Below are positions 52,046 through 60,838 of a stretch of DNA of 64,000 bases, one piece after another. The position numbers and the translations under genes were made by a program. The notes under the pieces are model-generated. The model ran no database searches and was not told the DNA's origin. It saw only the letters and a list, made by a program, of their open reading frames with translations. Position 1 is the first letter of the stretch, and each line of letters opens with the position of its first letter. This stretch comes from UBA7330 sp965243485 (GTDB lineage Bacteria; Bacteroidota; Bacteroidia; Cytophagales; Cyclobacteriaceae), in the NCBI GenBank assembly GCA_965243485.1, contig CBDEVP010000001.1:2728001-2792000 (forward strand). Direction: 5' to 3'.

Positions 52046-54046
52046 ATGGACAGAGTAAAGCCAATTCTACCGCTTTTAGGGATACTATTTCTTTTTACCT
52101 CCTGCAACGAGGAAAAGAACGGTTCAGTAAACGTTATACAAATACCTGAAGCTATCAGTTACCTGGATGTAGAAATAACAGATGGTTTTTGGAAGGAAAA
52201 GATTGAGAAAAATCGCGTCAACAGTATCCGGCATGCACTCGATCAGGCGAAAGAATCCATAGGATATTTTGATATCGCTGCGTCAGGAACAACAGATAAA
52301 GAACATAAAGGTAACCTTGCCAGTGATTCTGATGTGTATAAGATCATTCAGGGAGCCGCTTATGCATTGCATCATACGAGTGATCCTGAGCTAGAGGCAG
52401 CCATTGATACAGTCATAAGTAAAATCGCTGCTGCACAGCAGCCGGATGGATATATTTTCACCTACTGGACGATCAATGATCCTTCGCAAAGGTGGAAGGA
52501 TCTTGGACAGAAGCACGAGCTCTATTGTGCCGGCCATTTGTTTGAAGCGGCTGCCGCTCATTACCAGGTAACAGGAAAACGGACACTTCTGGATGTTGCT
52601 ATCAAAAGTGCGGATAACATTGATGCTACATTTGGTCCCGGGAAGATTGAAGATGTACCGGGACATGAAGAGATTGAGCTTGGCCTTTTAAAACTTTATG
52701 AAGTCACAGGGGACAATAAATACCTGGACCTCTCTGTCTTTTTTGTGGATGGGCGAGGCAACCCTAAAAGAATTGCCGATAAGCTTGAGCCACCTGAGCA
52801 TGACCCCAAGGCGGGAACTCCCTGGCGGTGGCGTCCACCGTCCTATATGCAGGATCACCTGCCTGTTACCCAGCAATATTACGCAGTTGGCCATGCAGTG
52901 AGAGCAGCCTATTTGTACTCAGCCATGACGGAAATCGCCCTCGAAAAGAATATAGATAAGTACACTCCGGCACTGGACTCTATCTGGAATGATATTATCA
53001 CCAAAAAATTGTATATCACCGGGGGTATTGGTACACGGCAACATCACAATGAAGGTTTCGGAACTGAGTATCTTCTCCCCAATGACCAGGCATATTGTGA
53101 GACCTGTTCCAGCATTGCACTTACCTTCTGGAACAGAAGGATGAATCAATTACACGCTGATGCTCAATACGCTGACCTGCTGGAACTCACCATGTACAAC
53201 GCTGCGATTGCCGGCGTTTCACTGGAGGGAGATCGTTTCTTTTATTCAAATCCACTGGCATCTGATGGGAGTCACTATCGAAGGGAGTGGTTTAATCCAC
53301 CCTGTTGTCCAAGTAACATGGTTAGGTTTATTCCAGAGATAGGAACTACCATTTATGCGAAGACAGAAAACGAGCTTTACGTAAATCAGTTTATCAGCAG
53401 CAAAGTAAATGTCACGCTTCGAGAGCAGGAAGTTTTAGTTATTCAGGAAACTGACTATCCCTGGGAGGGCGTCATTAACCTCACCGTAGATATGGCGGAC
53501 CCTACTCAATTTGCTTTGAAGATGCGTGTACCCGGATGGGCAAAAAATAAATTGCTTCCTGGTGATCTTTACAAGTATGCTGGAGCATATGAGGACCAGA
53601 CCAATCTCCAGGTAAAAGTAAATGGGAAGAAAGTTGAGGCTTTAAAATACGAATCCGGTTATATCATCCTTGACCGGGAATGGAGCAGTAACGATGAAGT
53701 GGAATTAGTCCTGCCTATGAATATCAGTCTCATCACTGCAAACCAGAACATTCAGGATGCCATGGGAAAACTTGTGATATCAAGAGGACCCGTTATCTAT
53801 TGCCTTGAAGGGGTAGACAATGAAGATTACTTTACTCAGTCATATGCCATCCGACCTGAGAGTTTGAACTCTGAGTTCAGGGATGATCTATTGAATGGAG
53901 TCGTAACCATTCAGGGAAAAGCAGCAGGAGAAAATGATCAAGAAATTGATGTCAGAGCTATCCCTTACTATGCATGGAATAATAGGGGTAAGAATAAAAT
54001 GGAGGTCTGGCTTCCTTATGTGGAAAAATCAGCAAATCCGAAATAA
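52046..54046 (+). CDS. GH127 beta-L-arabinofuranosidase-like enzyme
   Basis: This 666-residue lipoprotein (signal ending LFLFTSC) is of GH127 (formerly DUF1680). In the reference enzyme HypBA1 a zinc ion is held by a Glu and three Cys, one being the nucleophile. Here YCETCSSIALTFW (Glu352, Cys354) and PPCCPSNMVRFIPEIG (Cys420-Cys421) supply all four. RISRG-type features include KLVISRGPVIYCLEGVDN. GH127 acts on beta-L-arabinofuranose; relatives act on other sugars such as aceric acid (GH127 in pectin side-chain systems), so the substrate here could be another L-sugar. It is directly followed by a sulfatase ATG with no gap. Confidence 0.92.
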   Translation: MDRVKPILPLLGILFLFTSCNEEKNGSVNVIQIPEAISYLDVEITDGFWKEKIEKNRVNSIRHALDQAKESIGYFDIAASGTTDKEHKGNLASDSDVYKIIQGAAYALHHTSDPELEAAIDTVISKIAAAQQPDGYIFTYWTINDPSQRWKDLGQKHELYCAGHLFEAAAAHYQVTGKRTLLDVAIKSADNIDATFGPGKIEDVPGHEEIELGLLKLYEVTGDNKYLDLSVFFVDGRGNPKRIADKLEPPEHDPKAGTPWRWRPPSYMQDHLPVTQQYYAVGHAVRAAYLYSAMTEIALEKNIDKYTPALDSIWNDIITKKLYITGGIGTRQHHNEGFGTEYLLPNDQAYCETCSSIALTFWNRRMNQLHADAQYADLLELTMYNAAIAGVSLEGDRFFYSNPLASDGSHYRREWFNPPCCPSNMVRFIPEIGTTIYAKTENELYVNQFISSKVNVTLREQEVLVIQETDYPWEGVINLTVDMADPTQFALKMRVPGWAKNKLLPGDLYKYAGAYEDQTNLQVKVNGKKVEALKYESGYIILDREWSSNDEVELVLPMNISLITANQNIQDAMGKLVISRGPVIYCLEGVDNEDYFTQSYAIRPESLNSEFRDDLLNGVVTIQGKAAGENDQEIDVRAIPYYAWNNRGKNKMEVWLPYVEKSANPK

Positions 54047-55516
54047 ATGATTCTTAACTGGCAATATGTGGTAAGAAAGCTCATCGGATTGAAAATCCTT
54101 TTTTTCGTGCTATTCATGGGTTGTTCCGTAGAAAAGAAAAACCAGGAGACTGATTATCAGCAACTGAATGTTTTACTTATCACTGCCGATGACCTCAACT
54201 ACAATTCGGTGGGTGCTTATGGCTGCAAAGTCGACAACATTACCCCTAATCTTGATAAGCTGGCAAGCCAGGGAATGAGATTCACCAATGCTTATGTCAA
54301 CATCGCTATCTGCCAGCCGAGCCGCCAGTCCATCATGACAGGCAGATACCCTCATCGCAATGGTGCCCCGGGCTTTGATCCGATTGACAAAAGTGTTCCA
54401 ACACTCCAGGAAGAGCTCAACAAGGTTGGATATCTGAATGGGATCATAGGGAAAGAAGAGCATTACAAGCCTGTCGAGAAGTTTGTTTGGGATTTCGTCA
54501 TCAGGGAAGAGGACGTGGCTTCGGGATTAGGGATTGGACGGGACCCTGATCTTTATTATCAGTATACGGCAGAATTTATTGCCAGGGCCAAGGCTTCCAA
54601 TAAGCCGTTCTTTTTGAATGCGAATGCCCATGACCCGCACCGACCCTTTGCGGGTAGTGATCAGGAAATGAGGTCGTGGGGAGAAGACCTACCCAAAGTG
54701 ACAAGGGTGATCAATGAAGATGAGATTACCGTACCTGATTATCTTCCTGACTTGCCGGAGGTGAAAAAGGAAATGGCTGAATACTTCACCTCTGTTTACC
54801 GTCTTGACCAGGTTGTGGGAGAGATACTCAGGGCGCTGGATGAAAGTGGTTTGGCTGATCAAACCATAGTCATGTTTTTGAGTGACAATGGCATCTCGAT
54901 TCCTTTTGCCAAAGGCAACTGCTATCTAAATAGCAACAAAACCCCATGGATGATCAGATGGCCCGGTATGGTCCAGCCAGGAACTATAGATTCCACGCAC
55001 TTTATTTCTGGGATTGATTTTATGCCAACAATCCTCCATTCCCTTCATCTTTCGAAGGTTTCAGGTATGGATGGTTATTCCTTCCTTCCAGTACTGAAGG
55101 GTCAGGAGCAGGAAAGGAGAGATAAGGTATTCACACAGCTGCACAAACTATTCTCCGGGAGGCAGTATCCCATGCGATGCGTGCAGCAGGGTGACTTTGG
55201 CTACATCGTCAATTTCTGGTCTGATGGCGAATTTTACTTTACCGGGGATGCGTTGAGTGGTCGAACCTATCGGGCCATGGCTGAAGCCGCAGCGTCAGAT
55301 CCAGAGATTGGAAAAAGGGTAGAGCTGCTGAGATACAGGGTCCGGGAGGAATTGTATGATTTTCGTCAGGATCCGGATGCATTGATCAACCTGGCAGATG
55401 ACGGAGAATATGAAGAGCGAAAAAAGCAACTGAAAAAGCTGTTACTGGCTGAGATGAAAAGGACTGAAGATCCGATGATGGACGAGTTTAAGGAAAGATT
55501 TATGGATTCAGAATGA
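54047..55516 (+). CDS. S1 sulfatase, CQPSR motif (N-sulfoglucosamine-type group)
   Basis: This 489-residue lipoprotein sulfatase has a signal ending VLFMGC. The active-site motif AICQPSRQSIMTG has Cys89. Metal ligands: TADDLNYN near residue 47 and LSDNGI. LNYNSVGAYGC, GIIGKEEHYKP and the tail GRTYRAMAEAAASDPEIGKR are shared with the sulfatase at 60839-62344, so the two are paralogues. The group resembles heparan N-sulfatase-like S1 enzymes in motif style only. Its ATG abuts the GH127 stop, and its own stop overlaps the next gene (ATGATGA), which indicates translational coupling. Confidence 0.92.
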   Translation: MILNWQYVVRKLIGLKILFFVLFMGCSVEKKNQETDYQQLNVLLITADDLNYNSVGAYGCKVDNITPNLDKLASQGMRFTNAYVNIAICQPSRQSIMTGRYPHRNGAPGFDPIDKSVPTLQEELNKVGYLNGIIGKEEHYKPVEKFVWDFVIREEDVASGLGIGRDPDLYYQYTAEFIARAKASNKPFFLNANAHDPHRPFAGSDQEMRSWGEDLPKVTRVINEDEITVPDYLPDLPEVKKEMAEYFTSVYRLDQVVGEILRALDESGLADQTIVMFLSDNGISIPFAKGNCYLNSNKTPWMIRWPGMVQPGTIDSTHFISGIDFMPTILHSLHLSKVSGMDGYSFLPVLKGQEQERRDKVFTQLHKLFSGRQYPMRCVQQGDFGYIVNFWSDGEFYFTGDALSGRTYRAMAEAAASDPEIGKRVELLRYRVREELYDFRQDPDALINLADDGEYEERKKQLKKLLLAEMKRTEDPMMDEFKERFMDSE

Positions 55517-56985
55517 TGAGATATAAAAATACCATAAGTGATCCAGTTAGATCTCGAAAGCGCATTCTTATGAAAAGCGTACTGATACTTTTCAGTATTG
55601 GTTTTATCTCATTTTCCTGTGTAGACAAACAACAGACTAAACCAAATATTATATTTATTTTCATTGATGACCTGGGATGGAAGGATGTCGGCTATATGGG
55701 ATCTGAATATTATGAAACACCCAACATCGATCGACTGGCCAATGAAGGTATGGTCTTTACCAATGCGTACACGAATGCCGCTAACTGTGCCCCTACGCGT
55801 GCCAGTTTGCACAGTGGTCAGTACACCCCCAGGCATGGAGTATACACTGTGGCCAGACCAGACAGGGGCAGACCAGAGGATCGGAGGTTGATCCCGATCG
55901 ATAATTCGCGATCTATTTCTCTTGATAAAATAACAATTGCCGAAGCATTGAAACCCTCTGGTTATATCAGTGGAGCCTTTGGGAAATGGAATGTAGGAAA
56001 TTCTCCGAAGGAGCAAGGTTTTGATGTGTCTGTGGACAGACCCGATCTGGGATATCGGGGAGGTCATTTCAATAATGAAGGAGAATACTTGACAGATCAA
56101 TTGACCGCCGAGGCGGTTGACTTCATTGCGGAGAACAAGGATCGACCCTTCTTTCTGTATTTGTCTCATCATGCCGTCCATACCCCGATTGAAGCGAAAG
56201 AAGAATTGATCGAAAAATATGAATCCAAAACGCCGGAAGACTGCCACAATAACCCGGAATATGCAGCCATGGTGGAAAGTGTAGATCAAAGTGTTGGTAC
56301 TGTTTATCAAAAACTTGAAGAACTGGCATTAACTGAAAATACTTTACTGATCTTTTTCTCTGATAATGGAGGGCATGGTACATACACCTGCCAAAAACCT
56401 CTGAGAGGAGGAAAAGGTATGTTTTATGAAGGAGGTATTCGGGTTCCAATGGTAGCATACTGGCCAGGTAAAATTGAGCCGGGCACTTCCACTGATGTTC
56501 CGGTCATAGGCATGGATTTTTATCCAACCTTTCTGGAATTGTCAGGAACAGAAACTCCAGCCAATTACCCTTTGGATGGGAAGAGCCTTGTGTCTTTGTT
56601 TGAAGGAAAATCATCCATTGACAGGGAGGCGCTTTACTGGCATTTCCCTGCTTATCTTAATGCTTACGAAGGGATGCAAAATGAATCACGTGATTCAACA
56701 TTCAGGACCCGGCCGGTCAGTGTGGTCCGAAAAGGTGACTGGAAACTCCTGATGTATCATGAAGAATGGGTGCTGGACGGAGGAAGAGACAACATGGCCA
56801 GTAACAATGCGGTTGAGCTATATAACCTGAAAAATGACATTGCCGAGCAAAATGACCTGGCCCTGACCGAGACGGATAAAAGAAATGAGTTGCTGGATCA
56901 GCTGTTGACCTGGCAAAAAGAAATCAACGCGCCGGTTCCCACGGAGCCTAACCCGGAATATGTCAAAACTAATACCAACAGATAA
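55513..56985 (+). CDS. S1 sulfatase, CAPTR motif
   Basis: This 490-residue lipoprotein sulfatase has a Cys36 lipobox (IGFISFSC). The start overlaps the previous stop by 4 bp; a start at 55570 (MKSVLILFS) would also leave a good signal. The motif NCAPTRASLHSG has Cys92 with Thr in place of the usual Ser at position 4. Other S1 features: FIDDLGWKDVGYMG, GKWNVGN, FYLSHHAVHTPI, SDNGGHG and RGGKGMFYEGGIRVP, the exolytic arylsulfatase-like pattern. It is one of three consecutive sulfatases in this part of the locus. Confidence 0.92.
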   Translation: MMRYKNTISDPVRSRKRILMKSVLILFSIGFISFSCVDKQQTKPNIIFIFIDDLGWKDVGYMGSEYYETPNIDRLANEGMVFTNAYTNAANCAPTRASLHSGQYTPRHGVYTVARPDRGRPEDRRLIPIDNSRSISLDKITIAEALKPSGYISGAFGKWNVGNSPKEQGFDVSVDRPDLGYRGGHFNNEGEYLTDQLTAEAVDFIAENKDRPFFLYLSHHAVHTPIEAKEELIEKYESKTPEDCHNNPEYAAMVESVDQSVGTVYQKLEELALTENTLLIFFSDNGGHGTYTCQKPLRGGKGMFYEGGIRVPMVAYWPGKIEPGTSTDVPVIGMDFYPTFLELSGTETPANYPLDGKSLVSLFEGKSSIDREALYWHFPAYLNAYEGMQNESRDSTFRTRPVSVVRKGDWKLLMYHEEWVLDGGRDNMASNNAVELYNLKNDIAEQNDLALTETDKRNELLDQLLTWQKEINAPVPTEPNPEYVKTNTNR

Positions 56986-57018
56986 CCCCAAAATTCCGGA
57001 TTCCTGGACAAAATAAGA

Positions 57019-58497
57019 TTGATTATGATAAAACACTATATGAATATTGGAATTGCAGTTTTGCTGGTATTGATTTTATGGTCGTGTAAGACCGATACCG
57101 GGGAACAAAAAAGCATGAAGAAGCCAAATGTACTCTTCATTCTTGCCGACCAGTGGAGGGCCCAGTCGACAAGCTATAATGGGGATCCCAACCTCGTTGG
57201 AAGGATGCCCAATTTTGATCGATTGGCCAGTCAGAGCGTGCATTTCAAAAATGCCTTTTCCATCACCCCTGTTTGTACGCCCTACAGGGCAGCTTTGTTG
57301 ACAGGCAAGTATCCCACTTCGACGGGAATGGTCTTCAATGACCTTCATCTACCATCGGAAGAAGTGACAATGGCAGAACTGTTCAGGGATGCAGGGTACA
57401 AAACAGGCTATATCGGTAAGTGGCACCTGGATGGAATGGGGCGCTTTGCCTATACACCACCTGAACGAAGACAGGGATTTGAATATTGGAAAGCCCTTGA
57501 ATGTTCGCACGATTACTACAACATGCGTTACTATGAAGGCAATGATCCGGAGCCGAAACAGTGGGAAGGTTATTCTCCATATGCCACTACGGAAGATGCA
57601 ATCTCATATATGAAAGACAATGCTGGTGGGGATGATCCTTTCCTCATGGTACTTGCCTGGGCATCACCTCATTTCCCACACCATACTGCTCCTGAGGAAC
57701 TGCAAGCGAAGTTCAAACAGGATGAGATCATTCTAAGGAAAAATGTACCTGAAGACATGCGTGAGCTTACCAGAAAAGAAGCAGTAGGCTATTATGCGCA
57801 CATGCTGGCTTTAGAGAAATGTATGGGAGATATTCAAAAGGCCCTGAATGAATTAGGGATTGCTGATAACACCATTGTCATCTTCACAGCCGATCACGGT
57901 GAGATGATGGGCTCTCAGGGAGTGAGGCCCAGACAGAAGCAGGTGCCATGGATCGAGTCGGTGAGTATCCCGTTTCTGATCAGGTATCCGGACAAGTTTG
58001 GGACAGAAGGGATTGAGATTGAAGAGCCGATGAATGTCCCTGATGTCTTACCAACACTATTGTCACTGGCTGGTCTACCCGTGCCCGAATTCATCGAGGG
58101 GGATGACCTTTCCGGAGTCATTACTGGCGACAATACAAATGCTGATGATGCGGCATTGGTCATGAATGTTTCCCCCTTCGCACTACCTCACCCGGAGTAC
58201 AGGGGTGTTTATACCAGCAGATATGCCTATGTCAAAAATCTGGATGGTCCATGGTTCCTCTATGATCACAAGAACGATTCACTTCAAATGAATAACCTGG
58301 TGGATCAACCGGGGAATGAATCATTGCTGGCTGAGATGGAAGCAATCCTTCAAAAGGAATTAGCGGAGGCCGGAGATGAGTTTCGACCACGGGAATACTA
58401 CATCAATAAGTGGAACTACAGCCTAAATAAAGGCGGTCACATTCCTTACGGCGAAGGCGCAGAGCCCCAGGGACCAGGATTGAATACAAGGAAATAA
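57019..58497 (+). CDS. S1 sulfatase, CTPYR motif
   Basis: This 492-residue lipoprotein sulfatase has a signal ending VLILWSC. The motif PVCTPYRAALLTG has Cys86, with Tyr at position 4. The first metal-site pair is ADQW in place of ADD (LADQWRAQS), a variant typical of one S1 subgroup. GKWHLDGMGR, ASPHFPHHTAPEE, TADHGEMMGSQG and the choline-sulfatase-like KQVPWIES follow. The subgroup includes arylsulfatases of marine polysaccharide loci. It is followed by a 54-bp gap with a possible TATTTTTG box (58508-58515), then the CBM9-like gene. Confidence 0.91.
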   Translation: MIMIKHYMNIGIAVLLVLILWSCKTDTGEQKSMKKPNVLFILADQWRAQSTSYNGDPNLVGRMPNFDRLASQSVHFKNAFSITPVCTPYRAALLTGKYPTSTGMVFNDLHLPSEEVTMAELFRDAGYKTGYIGKWHLDGMGRFAYTPPERRQGFEYWKALECSHDYYNMRYYEGNDPEPKQWEGYSPYATTEDAISYMKDNAGGDDPFLMVLAWASPHFPHHTAPEELQAKFKQDEIILRKNVPEDMRELTRKEAVGYYAHMLALEKCMGDIQKALNELGIADNTIVIFTADHGEMMGSQGVRPRQKQVPWIESVSIPFLIRYPDKFGTEGIEIEEPMNVPDVLPTLLSLAGLPVPEFIEGDDLSGVITGDNTNADDAALVMNVSPFALPHPEYRGVYTSRYAYVKNLDGPWFLYDHKNDSLQMNNLVDQPGNESLLAEMEAILQKELAEAGDEFRPREYYINKWNYSLNKGGHIPYGEGAEPQGPGLNTRK

Positions 58498-58507
58498 GTC
58501 TGATCAA

Positions 58508-58515
58508 TATTTTTG
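58508..58515 (+). promoter_or_regulatory. Possible internal promoter -7 box
   Basis: TATTTTTG matches TAnnTTTG exactly, 36 bp before the ATG of the CBM9-like gene, in the longest gap of the enzyme run (54 bp). The nearest upstream TTG (58480-58482) is 25 bp away, longer than usual, so the call is weak. Confidence 0.25.
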
Positions 58516-58551
58516 ATTTAAATTATAAGGTGTAATGAGCTAAATGACATT

Positions 58552-59304
58552 ATGAAAGAAGCATTGACTATCTTCTCTATAACCATGCTGGTATGCCTGG
58601 TTTGTTTAAACTGCACTCAAAAGAAAGAAAAAGTGAATACAGCACCCTATCAATATGAGGTAAGAAGAACCTCTGAAAAACCCGAAATAAATGCTGACTG
58701 GGGTAAAGAGTTCTGGGAAAATACGAAATCAGTAAGACTTGACAATTTCATGGGTGACCAGCCCGAACATTTTCCCCAGACCCATGCCAAAGTGAGGTAT
58801 GATCAGGAATATATCTATGTCACTTTCAGAGTAAAGGATAATTATGTGAGAGCCGTGGCAACAGAAACAAATGGTCCTGTGTACCAGGATAGCTGTGTGG
58901 AATTCTTTTTTACACCGGGACAGAACACAGACAATTATTTTAATCTGGAAATGAACTGCAAAGGGGTGTTCCTGTTTGGGTATCACCTCAATAACAATGA
59001 AACCGATGGCAAGGTGGCAGAGGAGGATTATCAAAAGATAAAAATAGCCTACTCGCTGGAGCGGGACGTTAAGGAAGAAATCCAGGAACCAACGACCTGG
59101 GTGGTGGAGTATGCCATTCCCCTTGAAATTCTTTCCAATTATATGGAGGTAGATCAACCTGGGTCTGGTGTAACCTGGCGAGCTAATTTTTACAAATGTG
59201 CAGATAAGACCTCTCACCCTCACTGGCTCACCTGGGCACCGGTGGATTTCCCTACGCCAAAGTTTCACCTGCCGGAGTTTTTTGGGACTATAAAATTTGA
59301 GTAG
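58552..59304 (+). CDS. CBM9-like carbohydrate-binding lipoprotein
   Basis: This 250-residue protein has a lipoprotein-type signal (MLVCLVCLNC) and then one domain of the family 9-like carbohydrate-binding type. Features include KPEINADWGKEFWEN, HAKVRYDQEYIYVTFRVKD, DSCVEFFFTPG, NYFNLEMNCKGVFLFG, VEYAIPLEI and WRANFYKC with a final WAPVDFPTPKFH. No catalytic domain is attached, so it is a stand-alone surface glycan-binding protein, perhaps helping SusD or the sulfatases. Its TAG stop is directly followed by the next sulfatase ATG. Confidence 0.85.
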   Translation: MKEALTIFSITMLVCLVCLNCTQKKEKVNTAPYQYEVRRTSEKPEINADWGKEFWENTKSVRLDNFMGDQPEHFPQTHAKVRYDQEYIYVTFRVKDNYVRAVATETNGPVYQDSCVEFFFTPGQNTDNYFNLEMNCKGVFLFGYHLNNNETDGKVAEEDYQKIKIAYSLERDVKEEIQEPTTWVVEYAIPLEILSNYMEVDQPGSGVTWRANFYKCADKTSHPHWLTWAPVDFPTPKFHLPEFFGTIKFE

Positions 59305-60828
59305 ATGATAAGATTACCATTTGGTTGCTTACTAATAATCATTTTGGCTGCTGCCTGTAAAAAGGAAGAAGGCTTACCCAACATCATCATTCTATATGCG
59401 GATGACATGGGATATGGTGACCTCAATATCCAGAATCCGGATTCAAAGATCCCAACTCCTAATCTGGATCAGCTGGCGAGGGAAGGCATGCGTTTTACGG
59501 ATGGCCATAGTTCTTCAGGTATTTGTACACCGAGTCGATATGCCCTGCTTACGGGTCGTCACCACTGGCGTGATTTTCATGGGATCGTTGGACCGATGGG
59601 AGCGCCGGCTTTCAAAGAAAATCAATTCACCCTGGCTCAGATGCTGAAAGTGAATGGTTACACCACAGCCGCCATCGGAAAGTGGCACCTGGGTTGGGAC
59701 TGGGAAGCTATCAGAAAGCCGGATTGGACCCGACTAGACTCATTCGAAATATTTAACCGGTATTCAAAATTTTACCCTTCGGAAGCCTACAATTGGGAAA
59801 TGTCCGTACCGGGAGGTCCGCTGGATCGCGGCTTTGATTACTACTTTGGAGATGGGACGATCAATTTTCCTCCATATGTCTTCATGGAGAATGATAAGGT
59901 GACAGAAACGCCAACTGTTTCTATGACCACACCTGAAGGGTTGGCACTGGAAGGAAACTGGGAGGCTCGTCCCGGACCCGCTGTTGAGGGGTGGGATTTC
60001 TTTGAGGTGCTGCCAACGCTTACAAAAAAGGCAGTGGAATACGTCGAAAATCAAAAAAGCAATGAAGAACCATTTTTCCTGTACATGGCGTTTCCTTCTC
60101 CTCACGCACCCATCATACCCAATGAGGAATTCAGAGGTAAGAGTAAGGCTGGTCCTTATGGTGACTTCGTTTACCAGACAGACTGGTGTGCAGGTCAGAT
60201 TCTAGATGCATTGGAAGCTATTGGTAAGAAGGATAATACCATCGTTATTTTCACTGCGGACAATGGACCTGAGCGCTATGCCTATGAACGGATAAGGAAT
60301 TATGATCATTGGAGTGCTGCCCCGTTTCGGGGGTTGAAGCGTGATGTTTACGAGGGGGGGCATCATGTGCCTTTCGTGGTACGATGGCCATCTAAAATTG
60401 CTGCCGGCTCAACTAATGAACAGGTGATCAGCCAGGTCGATATTTTAAAAACCATTTCCAGCATCATTGGTGCTCAACTGCCAGCAGGATTAGCTCATGA
60501 CAGCCATGATTTTTCAAAGGTTTGGTTGGGAGAAGCATCAGAAGAGACGGTCAGGAAAGCCACAGTTCAGAACACCTTTGCAGGAAGGTATGCACTCCGC
60601 GAAGGAGATTGGTTGTACATTAATCATGAAAGTGGATACCACTCACAACCTCCTGAATGGGCTGCTGATTATTTCGGTTATCCACCTTTAGAGGATTCTG
60701 TGCAGCTATACAACCTCAATAATGACATTAGACAGATATTCAACCTGGCGGGTGAAATGCCTGCTAAAGTATCAGAAATGCAGGGTAGGCTCGAAGCCAT
60801 TCAAAGCCGTGAAACATTTATTGAATAG
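59305..60828 (+). CDS. S1 sulfatase, CTPSR motif
   Basis: This 507-residue lipoprotein sulfatase has a signal ending IIILAAAC (Cys18). The motif GICTPSRYALLTG has Cys74, the textbook CxPSR. Metal ligands: YADDMGYGDLN near residue 31 and TADNGPERYAYERI. GKWHLGWDWEAI, GGPLDRGFDYYFGDGTINFPP and GLKRDVYEGGHHVPFVVRWP place it in the arylsulfatase A-like group. It starts at the stop of the CBM9-like gene with no gap, so the two are probably translationally coupled. It ends 10 bp before the next sulfatase. Confidence 0.93.
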   Translation: MIRLPFGCLLIIILAAACKKEEGLPNIIILYADDMGYGDLNIQNPDSKIPTPNLDQLAREGMRFTDGHSSSGICTPSRYALLTGRHHWRDFHGIVGPMGAPAFKENQFTLAQMLKVNGYTTAAIGKWHLGWDWEAIRKPDWTRLDSFEIFNRYSKFYPSEAYNWEMSVPGGPLDRGFDYYFGDGTINFPPYVFMENDKVTETPTVSMTTPEGLALEGNWEARPGPAVEGWDFFEVLPTLTKKAVEYVENQKSNEEPFFLYMAFPSPHAPIIPNEEFRGKSKAGPYGDFVYQTDWCAGQILDALEAIGKKDNTIVIFTADNGPERYAYERIRNYDHWSAAPFRGLKRDVYEGGHHVPFVVRWPSKIAAGSTNEQVISQVDILKTISSIIGAQLPAGLAHDSHDFSKVWLGEASEETVRKATVQNTFAGRYALREGDWLYINHESGYHSQPPEWAADYFGYPPLEDSVQLYNLNNDIRQIFNLAGEMPAKVSEMQGRLEAIQSRETFIE

Positions 60829-60838
60829 GTTCAGATTT

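Noticed and set aside
55609..56310. 233-codon minus-strand frame inside a sulfatase gene
   Set aside because: The plus-strand sulfatase is complete with all motifs; the antisense frame is Cys/Arg-rich noise.
58729..59268. 179-codon minus-strand frame inside the CBM9-like gene
   Set aside because: Antisense to a recognisable binding domain that is coupled to its neighbours.
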